Positions 25,767 to 35,900 of a stretch of 64,000 nt of DNA are shown here, piece after piece (the first letter of the stretch is position 1; each line of letters starts with the position of its first letter). Where the stretch lies: NCBI GenBank assembly GCA_020848435.1, contig JADLAC010000030.1:62001-126000 (forward strand), given 5' to 3'. This stretch comes from Burkholderiales bacterium (GTDB taxonomy: Bacteria; Pseudomonadota; Gammaproteobacteria; Burkholderiales; WYBJ01). The translations under genes were made by a program, and so were the position numbers. The notes beneath the pieces are model-generated. The model searched no databases. It was not told the DNA's origin and saw only the letters and a program-made list of their open reading frames with translations.

Positions 25767-26705
25767 ATGGCCCAGGATCGTATCAGGGGCGTTCTCTCGC
25801 CCGTCGTCACCCCGTTCAACGAAGACCTGTCGCCGGATGCCGAGCGACTCATCCGCCACTGCAAATGGCTCGTGTCCCAGCGCGTCGGGCTGGCGGTCTT
25901 CGGCACCAACAGCGAGGCCAATTCGCTCTCCGCCAACGAGCGCATGGCGCTGCTCGAGGCCCTGGTGAACGCCGGAGTGGACCCGAAGCGCATGATGCCC
26001 GGGACGGGCTGCTGCGCGTTGTCCGATTCGGTGCGGCTGAGCGAGCATGCGGTCAAGCTCGGCGTGGCCGGCGTGCTCATGCTGCCGCCGTTCTATTACA
26101 AGGGCGTGAGCGACGAAGGGCTGTACCGCAATTTCTCCGAGGTGATCCAGCGCGTGGGCGATGCACGCCTGCGCGTGTACCTCTACCACATCCCGCCGGT
26201 ATCGCAGGTGCCGATCTCGCTCGCGCTGATCGAGCGCTTGCGCAAGGCTTATCCCGATACCATCGCGGGCCTGAAGGACAGCTCCGGGGACTGGAGCAAT
26301 ACCAAGGCGGTGCTCGATGCCTTCGCGCAATCGGGTTTCGACGTCTTCGCCGGCAGCGAAGCGTTCCTGCTGCAAAACATGCGCAATGGTGGTGCGGGTT
26401 GCATCACGGCGGGCGCCAACGTGAATCCCGCGCAGATCACGTCGCTGTACGATGCCTGGAAGGGCCCGGGCGCCGATGCGATGCAGGCCGCGATCAACGA
26501 CGTGCGCAATGTCTTGCAGAGCGTGCCAATGATTCCCGCCTTGAAGCGCACCATCGCGCATTATTCCGGCGACATGGGCTGGAACAGGCTGCGGCCGCCG
26601 CTGACCGAGCTGACGAGCGCGCAAGAGCGCCAACTGCTGGAGGGTTTGGAGAAGCTCGATTTCGGGATGCCGGGAATTCGCCCGCAGCACGCCGTCAAGG
26701 CGTAA
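25767..26705 (+). CDS. Dihydrodipicolinate synthase (DapA) superfamily aldolase/lyase
   Basis: The 312-residue TIM-barrel protein starts at ATG 25767 with CAGGAGC upstream. The Schiff-base lysine is K170 in IAGLKDSSGDW, and the partner tyrosine is Y140 in YLYHIPP. The usual GTTGE motif near residue 45 reads GTNSEANSLS, which is not the lysine-pathway type, so the substrate is probably another 2-oxo acid or sugar acid, as in KDG/N-acetylneuraminate or hydratase-aldolase branches. It stands alone, with a convergent crotonase gene after it, so no pathway context is given. Confidence 0.88.
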   Translation: MAQDRIRGVLSPVVTPFNEDLSPDAERLIRHCKWLVSQRVGLAVFGTNSEANSLSANERMALLEALVNAGVDPKRMMPGTGCCALSDSVRLSEHAVKLGVAGVLMLPPFYYKGVSDEGLYRNFSEVIQRVGDARLRVYLYHIPPVSQVPISLALIERLRKAYPDTIAGLKDSSGDWSNTKAVLDAFAQSGFDVFAGSEAFLLQNMRNGGAGCITAGANVNPAQITSLYDAWKGPGADAMQAAINDVRNVLQSVPMIPALKRTIAHYSGDMGWNRLRPPLTELTSAQERQLLEGLEKLDFGMPGIRPQHAVKA

Positions 26706-26714
26706 GCCGCGCCG

Positions 26715-26733
26715 GCCCGCGTCGAGCGCGGGC
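26715..26733. terminator. Hairpin after the DapA-family gene
   Basis: A perfect 7-bp stem, GCCCGCG/CGCGGGC, with a TCGAG loop begins 9 bases after the stop codon, in the gap to a convergent gene. It lacks a T-run, so it is a weak candidate terminator, possibly used from both sides. Confidence 0.4.
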
Positions 26734-26765
26734 GCGCGTTGCTTCGAAATTCGTGGGTTAGAGCA

Positions 26766-27575
26766 CTAACGCCCCTTGAACACGGGACGGCGCTTTTCCA
26801 TGAACGCGGAGCGGCCTTCTTCGTAGTCCCGGCTGGCGAAGCAGGCGTCCACCATGTCGTTGCAGCGCTTCAGGTCGCGCACCGACGGGTCCTTGTGCCG
26901 TTCCAGCACGCTGCGCTTCACCGCCGCCAGCGTGAGCGGCGCATTGTCGGCGATCATGCCGGCATAGCCGCGCGTGTACGACTCGAGCTCGGCCACCGGC
27001 ACCAGGCGGTTGATCAAGCTCATGGCGAGCGCTTCCTGGGCGTTGAACTTGCGCGCGGTGAAAAAAATCTCGGCGGCGAACGAAGGGCCGACCAGGTCGA
27101 TCAAGCGCCGGATGCCCTCGTAGCGATAGCCCAGGCCGAGGCGGCCCGCCGGGATCGCGTACACCGAATCCTCGGCCGCGATGCGGATGTCGCAATCGAT
27201 CGCCACCGCGCAGCCCCCGCCGATGCAGTAGCCGCGGATCATGGCGATGGTGGGCTTGGGGAATTCCTGCAGCGCGCGATGACAGGCCTCGCCCGCGGCA
27301 TTGTAGGCTTCGGCAGCTTCCTTGCTGGCGCGCTTTTCCTTGAACTCCGAGATGTCCGCGCCCGAAACGAACGCTTTCTCGCCCGCGCCCTTGAGTATCA
27401 CCAAGCGGATGTCGGGGTCCTGCTCGAAGGCATCGAGCGCGCGCGGCACCGATTCCCACATCGACATCGATACGGCATTGTGACGCGCCGGGTTGTTGAA
27501 CGTGATCCAGCCGATCGCGCCTTCTTTGTGTGCCAGCAGCTTGTCGGTGGTCGTTTGCACGGTCACGGTGTCCAT
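26766..27575 (-). CDS. Enoyl-CoA hydratase/isomerase family protein with altered active site
   Basis: This 269-residue crotonase-fold protein has FNNPARHNAVSMSMWE, SGADISEFKEKRA and RGYCIGGGCAVAIDCDIRIAAED. Both positions that carry catalytic Glu in hydratases are changed (GGGCAVA and IPAGRLGLGY), so classical hydration is unlikely. It may be an isomerase, decarboxylase or other crotonase reaction. The oxyanion-hole glycines are kept, so CoA-ester binding is expected. It is single, with a convergent gene after it and a 313-base gap before it. Confidence 0.88.
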   Translation of the reverse strand: MDTVTVQTTTDKLLAHKEGAIGWITFNNPARHNAVSMSMWESVPRALDAFEQDPDIRLVILKGAGEKAFVSGADISEFKEKRASKEAAEAYNAAGEACHRALQEFPKPTIAMIRGYCIGGGCAVAIDCDIRIAAEDSVYAIPAGRLGLGYRYEGIRRLIDLVGPSFAAEIFFTARKFNAQEALAMSLINRLVPVAELESYTRGYAGMIADNAPLTLAAVKRSVLERHKDPSVRDLKRCNDMVDACFASRDYEEGRSAFMEKRRPVFKGR

Positions 27576-27888
27576 GGCGATTCCTCTGCGGTCGGTGGCG
27601 GAAGGCGAGCGATTATGCAGGATGGGCTGCGCTTAGTAAAACGCGAGTCCGATCCGGCGTTGCGCCCGTGCGTGCGCGGGTCTCGCACGGGCTTCGAGCA
27701 GCCAGCCCCGCAGCGCGCCGAGCACCGCCTGCGCCTCGGACCAGGCGCGGGCTGCGCCGGCGTGCCTCGTCCCTCGCCGCCGCGCGCAATGGGGCTGCGG
27801 GGCGCCGCTATAATTCCTCGCTCAGCGCGCCCGTCGGCGAGTGGCGCGCCGCGATGCTGCGTTTCTGCCGGCGCAAATGGGAGTCCAA
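27576..27888. other. Divergent intergenic region with hairpin and TATAAT box
   Basis: I find no gene in these 313 bases between the divergent crotonase and Bug genes. A 9-bp perfect inverted repeat GCCCGTGCG/CGCACGGGC (27664-27672 and 27684-27692) is present. TATAAT at 27809-27814, 75 bases before the GTG start at 27889, is a candidate -10 box for the Bug gene, without a convincing -35. Confidence 0.45.
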
Positions 27889-28878
27889 GTGAATCGCTTC
27901 AACCGCGGCGGCACGAGCTGCCATGCGATCGGTCTCGTGCTGGCCGCGTCGCTATCGTCCATGGCGCACGCGCAAGGCGGCTATCCTGTCAAACCGATTC
28001 GCTACGTCGTGCCTTATCCGCCCGGCGGTCCGCTCGATATCGTCGCGCGGCTCACCGGGCAGCGCTTGAGCGCGCGCCTCGGTCAACCCGTGATCGTCGA
28101 TAATCGCCCCGGTGCGGGCGGCAACATCGGCGCCGACATGGTCGCGAAGGCGCCGCCCGATGGTTATACCGTCGTGATGGGCGCGGTCGCCACCCATGCC
28201 ATCAACCCGCATCTGTACCGCAAGCTGCCCTACGACCCGGTGCGGGATTTCGCGCCGGTGACCCTGATCACGCAAGTGCCGAACATCCTGGTGGTGCATC
28301 CGGCGCTGCCGGTGAAGAGCGTGAACGACCTGATCGCGCTCGCCAAGGCGAAGCCCGGCGCGCTCAATTTCGGCTCCGGCAGCACCGGCAGCGCGGGGCA
28401 TCTCGCGGGCGAGCTGTTCAAGGTTATGGCCAAGGTGGACATGGTGCACGTGCCGTACAAGGGCGCCGCCCCCGCGGTCGCCGATCTGTTGGGCGGTCAG
28501 ATCCAGCTCATGTTCGACAATCTCGCATCCGCGCTGCCAAACGTGAAGGCCGGTAAGCTGCGTGCCGTCGCGTTGACCACGAGCAGGCGCGCCGCGCAGG
28601 TGCCGGATCTGCCGACCATCGCGGAGTCGGGTCTGCCGGGTTTCGATCTGAGCACCTGGTTTGGCATCTTCGCACCGGCGAAAACACCGGGCGCGATCGT
28701 CGCCAAGCTGCACGCCGAGCTGAGCGCCATTCTCGCCTCGGCCGAGATCAAGGCCCAGCTCGCGAACCTGGGTGCGGAACCCGCGACCCTGACGCCGGCC
28801 GAGTTCGAGCGCTTCGTTAAGAGCGAGCTCGCGAAGTACGAGCGCATCGTGCAGGCCTCCGGCGCCAAGGTCGATTGA
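27889..28878 (+). CDS. Bug-family TTT substrate-binding protein
   Basis: GTG 27889 is chosen because GGGAG lies five bases upstream and it yields a compact signal peptide (AIGLVLAASLSSMAHAQ); ATG 27877 is an alternative. The mature part has VVPYPPGGPLDIVAR, DNRPGAGGNIGADM, PDGYTVVMG, VPYKGAAPAVADLLGGQI and the standard 330-residue length. It is the first gene of a plus-strand unit with the acyl-CoA ligase at 28905, only 26 bases later, so the imported acid is probably the ligase substrate. Confidence 0.92.
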   Translation: MNRFNRGGTSCHAIGLVLAASLSSMAHAQGGYPVKPIRYVVPYPPGGPLDIVARLTGQRLSARLGQPVIVDNRPGAGGNIGADMVAKAPPDGYTVVMGAVATHAINPHLYRKLPYDPVRDFAPVTLITQVPNILVVHPALPVKSVNDLIALAKAKPGALNFGSGSTGSAGHLAGELFKVMAKVDMVHVPYKGAAPAVADLLGGQIQLMFDNLASALPNVKAGKLRAVALTTSRRAAQVPDLPTIAESGLPGFDLSTWFGIFAPAKTPGAIVAKLHAELSAILASAEIKAQLANLGAEPATLTPAEFERFVKSELAKYERIVQASGAKVD

Positions 28879-28904
28879 CGTTCGTTGATTCAAGCCGGAG
28901 AGTC

Positions 28905-30557
28905 ATGATGATCGAAGTCGAACGCGCGCGGTCGCAATCCGCCCCTGCGCAAGAAACGTTGCTGTCGCCGTTACAGGTGTTGCGGCTTTATGCGCCTCAC
29001 GACGGCAGCTTGATGGGGGCGCTCGAAAGCCGCATTCGACACGATCCGCAGCGCCCGTTTCTGCGCTTTCGCGATCGCACCTGGAGCCGGGGAGAGTTTC
29101 ACGCGGCGGCGGAAAACCTCGCGCGATCGTTGTTCGCGCGCGGCATTCGCAGCGGCGATCGCATCGGCGTGGTGTCGCGCAACCACGAAGGCCACGTGCT
29201 GCTGCTGTTCGCGGCTGCGCGCATCGGGGCCATCCTGGTACCCACCAACCCCGAGTTCGGCGTGAACGAGGTGAAGTACGTTTTCTCGAAGGCCGAAGTG
29301 AGCGCGGTCGCCGCCGCGCCGGAATGCCTCGACACCGCCCGTGAGGCGGTTGCCGATGTGCCGGCTGCGCCCTGGTTCATCGGCTTCGATGCCGCGGCCG
29401 CGGGCTGCGTTTCGCTGCAGGAGCTGATCGCCGCGGCGCCGGGAGCGGAGCTGCCGGCCAACCCGGGCGCGGGCGCGAGCTGTCTCATCATATTCACCTC
29501 GGGATCGACCGGGTTTCCCAAGGGAGCGCTGCATAGTCAACGCAACTTCGTCACCGCCGGCGAAGCGAACATCGCGCGCTTGTGGCTGCAACCGGACGAT
29601 TGCGTCATGACCGTGCTGCCGCTGTTTCATGTCAATGCGCTGTTCTATTCGCTCGCCGGCGCGCTCGCGGCCGGCGCGTGCTGCGCCGTGATGGAGCGCT
29701 TTTCGGCCTCCACCTTCTGGGATGCCGCGGTCGACACCGGCGCTACGACAGTCAACGTGATCGAGGCGATCGGCCGCATCCTGGTCGCGCGCCCGCGCAG
29801 CGAGTTTCGTCCGCAGCACAGGATCAGGGTCGTGTACGGCGCGAGAGCGGACGTGCGCGATCATTTCCGCAAGGAGTTCCACATCCCGCACTTGCTGACC
29901 GGCTTCGGCATGACGGAAATCCCCGGGGTGTGCTGCGCGCCCTATGGCGGCGCCGACCTGCCCGGCGCGATGGGACCGATCGGCCGCCATCCCGATCCGC
30001 AGCGGCCCTGGGCGCAGTGCCGCGTGGTGGACGACCAAGGCCTCGATGTTCCCGACGGCACGCAAGGCGAGCTCTGGGTGAAGCACCCCATCGTCATGCA
30101 AGCCTATTTTCGCGACGAGGAACAGACCCGCGCCTCGTTCGAGGACGGCTGGTTCAAGACCGGCGACATCGTCAAGCGCGATCGCGACGGGGTGTTCTGG
30201 TTCATCACCCGCAAGAAGGACATCATCCGCCGGCGTGGAGAGAACATCGCCGGCGCCGAGCTCGACCGGGTGCTGTGCGAGCACCCCTCGATCGTCGAGG
30301 CCGCCGCCATTGCCGTGCCCGCGGAGCTCGGCGAAGACGAGATCCTCGCCTGCGTCGTTGCGCGCCCGGGCCACGCGCTCACCGCCGATGATGTCGCCCA
30401 GTGGTGCCGCGACCGGCTTGCGCCGATGAAAGTCCCGCGCTTCGTGCTGCTGCTCGACGAGCTGCCGCACACGGCCACGCACAAGATCAACAAGCAGGTG
30501 CTGAAGAACGACGCGAGCCTGAAAGCGCGCGCGGTCGATCTCGAGGCCAACCGATGA
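28905..30557 (+). CDS. AMP-dependent acyl-CoA synthetase/ligase
   Basis: The 550-residue adenylating enzyme turns an acid into its CoA thioester via an acyl-AMP. Motifs in order: IIFTSGSTGFPKGAL (ATP binding), LLTGFGMTEIPG (A5), GWFKTGDIVKRD (A7), RRRGENIAGAELD (A8/hinge) and HKINKQVLK with the C-terminal catalytic Lys. It resembles crotonobetaine/carnitine-CoA ligase-like members. ATG 28905 follows GGAG by five bases. It sits between a Bug receptor and a truncated Bug remnant whose start overlaps its stop as ATGA. Confidence 0.92.
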   Translation: MMIEVERARSQSAPAQETLLSPLQVLRLYAPHDGSLMGALESRIRHDPQRPFLRFRDRTWSRGEFHAAAENLARSLFARGIRSGDRIGVVSRNHEGHVLLLFAAARIGAILVPTNPEFGVNEVKYVFSKAEVSAVAAAPECLDTAREAVADVPAAPWFIGFDAAAAGCVSLQELIAAAPGAELPANPGAGASCLIIFTSGSTGFPKGALHSQRNFVTAGEANIARLWLQPDDCVMTVLPLFHVNALFYSLAGALAAGACCAVMERFSASTFWDAAVDTGATTVNVIEAIGRILVARPRSEFRPQHRIRVVYGARADVRDHFRKEFHIPHLLTGFGMTEIPGVCCAPYGGADLPGAMGPIGRHPDPQRPWAQCRVVDDQGLDVPDGTQGELWVKHPIVMQAYFRDEEQTRASFEDGWFKTGDIVKRDRDGVFWFITRKKDIIRRRGENIAGAELDRVLCEHPSIVEAAAIAVPAELGEDEILACVVARPGHALTADDVAQWCRDRLAPMKVPRFVLLLDELPHTATHKINKQVLKNDASLKARAVDLEANR

Positions 30558-30781
30558 AGCGGTTCGTGACTTGGGTGAGAGGCGCCTTCGCCGCCTGTGC
30601 CTTGGGCTTGACCGCGTGCGCTTCGGCACGGAGCTATCCTGCGAAGCCAATTCGGCTGGTGGTGCCGGTTCCGCCGGGCGGTATCGACGACGTCATTGCA
30701 CGCTCGGTTGGACAGCGGCTCGCCGAGTCGCTCGGCCAACCCGTGGTGACCGGTTTGACGCTGCTCGGGACGTTTGGCTAG
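30554..30781 (+). pseudogene. Truncated Bug receptor remnant
   Basis: The frame starts in ATGA overlap with the ligase and encodes a signal peptide (AFAACALGLTACASA) plus the Bug opening YPAKPIRLVVPVPPGG, then IARSVGQRLAESLGQPVV. Family members continue with a VENRPGAGG-like segment, but here the sequence changes to TGLTLLGTFG and stops, after about 75 residues instead of about 325. This looks like an internal deletion that removed the rest of the gene, with the junction near 30750. If translated, it would be a secreted fragment without a ligand pocket. Confidence 0.8.
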
Positions 30782-30853
30782 ACTCGACACGCCGCGCGCA
30801 CGCGGCCGTCGCGCCGGGCTGCTGCAATCGATCAACGACCAGGGAGATCCTTC

Positions 30854-31858
30854 ATGGCTGCCAAGCCTCAGATCAAGAACACCACCGACCCGCGGCATCG
30901 CAAGCTCACCATGAAGGATATCCGTGCGGCGGCCAAGCGCTTGTCGAACTGGGGTCGCTGGGGCAAGGACGACGAGATCGGCACGCTCAATTACGTTGGC
31001 GCCGAGAACATCATCGAGGCGGCGCAACTGGTGCGCAAGGGCAAGGTCATGTCGCTCGGGCTGAACTACGACCAATACGGCCCGCAGGGCGCGAAGAGCA
31101 AGTACCCGGCGCTCGGCCGCTTCAATCCCGTGCACTGCATGTTGCGCACCGGCACCGATGCCTATTCCGGTGTGCTCGACAAGCGCAAGATCCGCGGCAC
31201 CGACGACCTCATCATCATGCCGTTGCAATGCGGCACGCAGTGGGACGGGCTCGGCCACATTCTGTACGGCGATCACATGTACAACGGCTTCGATTGCCGC
31301 ACGGTGACGAGCGCGGGCGCGGAGAAGGGCGGGATCGAAAAGACCAAGGAAAAGATGGTCGGCCGCGGCGTGCTGCTCGATGTCGCGCGTGCGCTCGGCA
31401 AGCGCTCCTTGCCCGACGGCTTCGCCGTCACCAACGAGCTGCTCGATCTCACCGCGGCCAAGCAGAAAGTCGAGATCAAGCGCGGCGATTACCTGCTGGT
31501 GCGCACCGGCCACGTCGAGCGCTGCCTGGAGAAGAAGAGCTGGGACGGCTATTCCGGCGGCGATGCGCCCGGGCTCGCCTTCGAGACGCTCGACTGGCTG
31601 CACAAGAAGCAGGTGGCCGCGATCGTGACCGATACCTGGGGTGTGGAGGTGCGGCCGAACGAAACCGACGAGGCCAATCAGCCCTGGCATTGGATCGCCA
31701 TTCCGATCATGGGCCTCACCGTGGGCGAGATCTTCCACCTCGGCGATCTGGCCAAGGATTGCGCCGCCGACAAGCGCTACGAGTTCATGTTCGTCGCACC
31801 CGCGCTGCCGATCACGGGCGCGGTCGGATCGCCGGTGAATCCGCTCGCCATCAAGTAG
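30854..31858 (+). CDS. Cyclase-family (kynurenine-formamidase-like) metal-dependent hydrolase
   Basis: The 334-residue protein belongs to the cyclase family (PF04199 type). Its signature segment reads MPLQCGTQWDGLGHILYGDH, in which the HxGTHxDxxxH pattern of kynurenine formamidase has Gln in place of the first two His, while Asp and the last His are kept. This variant is common in large cyclase-family subgroups, and their metal use may differ. RGVLLDVARALG and DYLLVRTGH are further conserved parts. GGGAGATCC precedes the ATG. It is followed 23 bases later by an amidohydrolase, so the two probably act in sequence on one ring or amide compound. Confidence 0.87.
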   Translation: MAAKPQIKNTTDPRHRKLTMKDIRAAAKRLSNWGRWGKDDEIGTLNYVGAENIIEAAQLVRKGKVMSLGLNYDQYGPQGAKSKYPALGRFNPVHCMLRTGTDAYSGVLDKRKIRGTDDLIIMPLQCGTQWDGLGHILYGDHMYNGFDCRTVTSAGAEKGGIEKTKEKMVGRGVLLDVARALGKRSLPDGFAVTNELLDLTAAKQKVEIKRGDYLLVRTGHVERCLEKKSWDGYSGGDAPGLAFETLDWLHKKQVAAIVTDTWGVEVRPNETDEANQPWHWIAIPIMGLTVGEIFHLGDLAKDCAADKRYEFMFVAPALPITGAVGSPVNPLAIK

Positions 31859-31881
31859 ACCCGAACCAAGGAGCCGATCGC

Positions 31882-32865
31882 GTGCAAGCCATAGACATCC
31901 ACAACCACGTGCTGCCGAACGAGGTGATCGAGGCGATCGTTCAGGCGCCGGAAAAGTTCGGCACGGAGATTCTCGGCACGGGAGCGAGCCGACAGATGAG
32001 GCGCGGCGGCTTCGCTTGGCCGCTCGAAGCCGAGTTCTACGACGCCGATGCCAAGGTCGAGGTGATGGCGCGCAAGCGCATCGACGTGTCGGTGCTGTCG
32101 ATCACGCCGCAGGCTTTCTTCTACTGGCTGGAGCCCGCGGCCGGCGCGCAGGCGGCGCGGCTGGCGAACGACGGTATCGCCAACATGGTGGCGAAGCGTC
32201 CGGATCGGCTGCGGGGATTGATGACATTACCGATGCAGGACCCGGATGCGGCCGTGGCCGAGATGGAACGCGCGGTGAAATTCGGCTTCAAGGGCATCGA
32301 GCTCGGTACCACGGTCGAACACATGCAGCTCGCCGAAGGGCGCTTCCGTCCCGTGCTGCGCCGCGCCCAGGAGCTGAAGCTGTTCGTCTTCGCCCATCCG
32401 TACTGGATCGACCACAAGGGATCGCTGGACCAGTACTATCTCAACAACCTGATCGGCAACCCGCTCATGACGGCGGTCATGGTCGGCCATCTGATGTTCG
32501 GCGGCGTGTTCGACGAGCTGCCCGAGTTGAAATGGGTGCTGGCGCACGGCGGCGGCCATCTGCCCTACCAGCTCGGCCGCTTCGTGCACGGCTATCAGGT
32601 GCGCGACGAGCCCAAGTCGCAAGGTGCGCGCCGCCCGGATAACTATCTGCGCCAGATCTACTTCGATGCGCTGATCCACAATCCCAAGGCGTTGCGTTTC
32701 CTCGTCGACCTGGTGGGAGCGGAGCACATCATGCTCGGCACCGATTCGCCCTTCGACATGGGGGATTTCAATCCCGTGGACAAGGTGGAAGCCGTGACCG
32801 GCTTCACGACCGCGGAGCGCGATCAGATTTGCACCCGCACGGCGCTGGCACTTCTGCGGGAGTAG
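31882..32865 (+). CDS. Amidohydrolase-family metal-dependent hydrolase (ACMSD-like)
   Basis: The protein starts at GTG 31882 with AAGGAG upstream and has 327 residues. The TIM-barrel amidohydrolase metal residues are visible: HxH at 7 and 9 (DIHNH), FAHP, WVLAHGGGHLPYQ and the late Asp in LGTDSPFDMGD. This set and length match the ACMSD/amidohydrolase-2 group, which decarboxylates or hydrolyses ring-cleavage acids. Its pairing with the cyclase-family gene points to an aromatic or heterocyclic acid pathway; the substrate is unknown. It ends 39 bases from the convergent large exoprotein gene. Confidence 0.9.
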   Translation: MQAIDIHNHVLPNEVIEAIVQAPEKFGTEILGTGASRQMRRGGFAWPLEAEFYDADAKVEVMARKRIDVSVLSITPQAFFYWLEPAAGAQAARLANDGIANMVAKRPDRLRGLMTLPMQDPDAAVAEMERAVKFGFKGIELGTTVEHMQLAEGRFRPVLRRAQELKLFVFAHPYWIDHKGSLDQYYLNNLIGNPLMTAVMVGHLMFGGVFDELPELKWVLAHGGGHLPYQLGRFVHGYQVRDEPKSQGARRPDNYLRQIYFDALIHNPKALRFLVDLVGAEHIMLGTDSPFDMGDFNPVDKVEAVTGFTTAERDQICTRTALALLRE

Positions 32866-32904
32866 CCGCGGGCGTGAATACGGCTTTCGCCGCCGAGCCT
32901 GAGC

Positions 32905-35900
32905 CTAGCTGCAGCTCTGCGTGCCCTTCTTCTTTTCCTCTTCGCGATCCTTCTTCTCGCCCTCTTCCTTGCGCTCGTCGGCGGACTTGTCCGCATTGCT
33001 TTGGGTGTCCTGCGCCTCCAGGATCGAGGCCAGGGACGCGTCGACCAGTGCGTCCTGGATGTTGCCCGAGACCGGCGACACGACCAGCGAGCCGGGCGGT
33101 GCGTTGAAGCGCACCTTGCCGGTCGGCGCGAATACCAGCTCCGAGCTCAGATTCTGAATCTTCAGCGGGCTCACGTTCTTGAAGACGAAATTCTTGTTGG
33201 CGCCGCCCGCCTGGCCGAGCACCCGGCTGTTGACGTTGTTGTCGGCCGGCAAGTTGATCTCGCCCGAGGCCGAGGTCACGCTCAAGGTCGCGGCGGGCTG
33301 CGCGAAGCCGCTGTGCGGATCGACGGTGACGTAGGTCAGCACGATCGGCGCGGTCGGCTGCTGGGTGATATCGCCGCCCGAACGCAGGCTCAAGCTCTGT
33401 AGCGTCGACGAGGTAATCGGCGCGTTGACGCTCAACGCACCGGCGCTGGTACTGCCGACGGTCAGGTTCGCGGTGTTGATCCGGGCGAGCTCGTTCGCAT
33501 CGATGCTGAATGCGCCGGCGACTTCGGATCCCAGGCTGATGGGCCGGTTCGCCGTGCGCGGCTGCAGCGTGACCGTGGAGTTGCGCGTCACCAAGGGGGC
33601 GTTGATCGCGATCGTGTCGGTCTGGATGGAAATGGAGCTGCCCGCGGTCATCGTCTGGTTGACGGTGACGGAGCTTCCGGTCGTGCCCGCGGCCGCCCCC
33701 ACGCCGATGCTGCCGAAGTCGTAATTGGCGTTGACGGGCGCATTGAGGACGATGGTCTTGCCCGTGATGGTGGTGTTGAAGTAGCCATTGAGGGCGCCGC
33801 CGACGGTCACGCTGCCGTTCGGGCCGACGTTGGAGAGCGTGACGTTGGACGAATCCGATGTGATCGATTGCGTGGTCGTGATCGTATCCGCGTTGACCGA
33901 GATGCTACCCGAGGCTTGCACTGGAGCGTTGACGCTGGCTGTGCCGCCGCTGCCCGCGTTGAGCGTGATATTGCTGGTATTGGACGAACCGAGCGTGGCG
34001 TTGACGGCGATACTGCTGCCGGGCGCCGTGACCAGGTTGAGATTGCCGCCAGAGAGGCGATCCACCGCCGCACTGACGGTGATCGCGCCCGTCGGGTTGG
34101 TCGCGGTCGTGCCGATGTTCAACGTCGATGCACTGATGCGGTTGATCTCGGCGTTGGTCAAGCCGAAGCCGGAATCGGTACCGAGGTCGATCGCTGCCCC
34201 GGCGCTTCTCGGCGCGAGGGTGACATTGCCGCCGATGACGGCGGCGGCGACGTCGAGACTGTCGGCGCGCAGGGTGACGGTGCTGTCCGATACCCCGGTC
34301 ATGCCGTCAACCGTGCCTATCGTGAGCGTGCCCGTAGCCGTAAAGGCGAAGCTGCCCGAGCTCGATCCGGCCAGTGTGCCGACCGCGTTGTTATCGGTCA
34401 GATTGACGCCGTTCGTGCTGTGCAGGCGCAAATTGGACGCCGTGACGGTGTTTCCGGCGCCCGCAGTCTGCGTGATGTTGCCGTTGGCCAGAATGGCGAG
34501 CGCGCTCGATCCGGCCGGCTGCGTGATGGGCGCGCCGATCGTGACCTGGTTGGTGTTGGCGAGATCGCCGAACTGGACCACGCCGCTGGTGGAAAGCGCG
34601 GCGATCTGCGCCGGCAGCAGGCCGAGGACTGCGCCGCCCGGGGCGGTGCCGAGATTCATCGAGCGGAAGGTTCTCGGCGCCACGACGATGCGCCCGCCGC
34701 CAGTGCTCGTGACCGGGGCGAAGCCCCCGCTCGGGATGTTGTCGCCATACAGGGCGATGGCGCCCGGCGCGGACAGCGTCCCACCGCCGTGCTGAATCGT
34801 GCCGGCCTTGAGATCGATGTTCGAGACCAGGCTGAAGCTCAGGGCGCCGACCGTGGTGAGCGTGCCGCTGGTGTCGAATACCAGCGCCCCGCTCGGACTG
34901 CCGATGCTGATCTTGCCGAGCTCGGCTGTGGTCAGATCGAGCCCGCTGCCTGCCTGGGCCCCGCCGCCCAGGGTCATGCCGCGGCCTGCTGTCGCCGGCA
35001 GAATGTCTATGCCGGTGCCGGCGGCGATGCCCGCGACGCCGGGGATCGACATCGTGGTCGCCCGGATGGACAGATGATCGGTGGCGCTGAAGGTGTTGGC
35101 GCTGAATGTCGCCAGTCCGCCCGTGGCGAGGGCTACGCTGCCCGGCAGGGCACCGGCGTGGGTCACGGTCATGTTGCCGGCATTGGTGCTGCCGAGACTG
35201 AGGACACCGCTGCCATAGGCGAGATTGCCCAGGTCGGTCGCGTCCAAGCCGAGGGTATTCGGCGTACCGGCGGCATCGGCCCCGCCCACCGCGATCATCG
35301 TGCCGCCGGTTATCGGCTGCACGCTGATGAAGCCGCCGCCGGAGGTGACCGTCCCGCCCAGGGTGATCGCATCGGCCGTCAGGTTTACGCTGCCGGCGGT
35401 GCCGGTGACCGCGGCATTCGTGCTCAAGGTGCCGGCGGTGAGCGTGATGCCTTGCGGCGCGGTCAAGGCGGCGGCGGGCGCGATGGTGAGCATCTTGCTC
35501 GCGCCGGTGACGAGGGCGAGATCATTGCTCGTGGTCAGGCTGATCGGCTGGCTGACCGTGATATTGCCCGACAGCGGCTCGCCGACCGTCACCGAGTTGG
35601 CGAAGATACGATCGAGCTCGGACTGGATGAGGCCGAAGCCGCCGCCGCCGGGCTTGGTGCCGATATCGATCGCGCCATTGGCAGAGGGCAGCAATGCCAC
35701 GGCCCCGCCTTGCACGAACACGTTCGGGTTGGCGGTGTTGATGTCGATCCGATCGGCGCGCAGCGTCACGGGGTTGCCTGAGCCTGAGCGCACACCGTTG
35801 AGGTTGTCCACCGCGGTGACGTTGAGCGTCACCGGGCCGGCGCCGCCCGGTGCGCGCACGAAGCTGACCGCATCGAACTGGCTCATGAGCGCTACGTTGC

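Noticed and set aside
30571-31881. N-terminal extension of the amidohydrolase to a 764-residue protein
   Set aside because: The extension overlaps the cyclase-family gene in another frame; the HxH metal motif begins at the GTG start at 31882, which has AAGGAG upstream.
33868-35781. Long plus-strand open frames within the exoprotein gene
   Set aside because: They encode low-complexity Arg/Ala/Gly-rich sequence antisense to a 2412-residue protein that shows clear domains.
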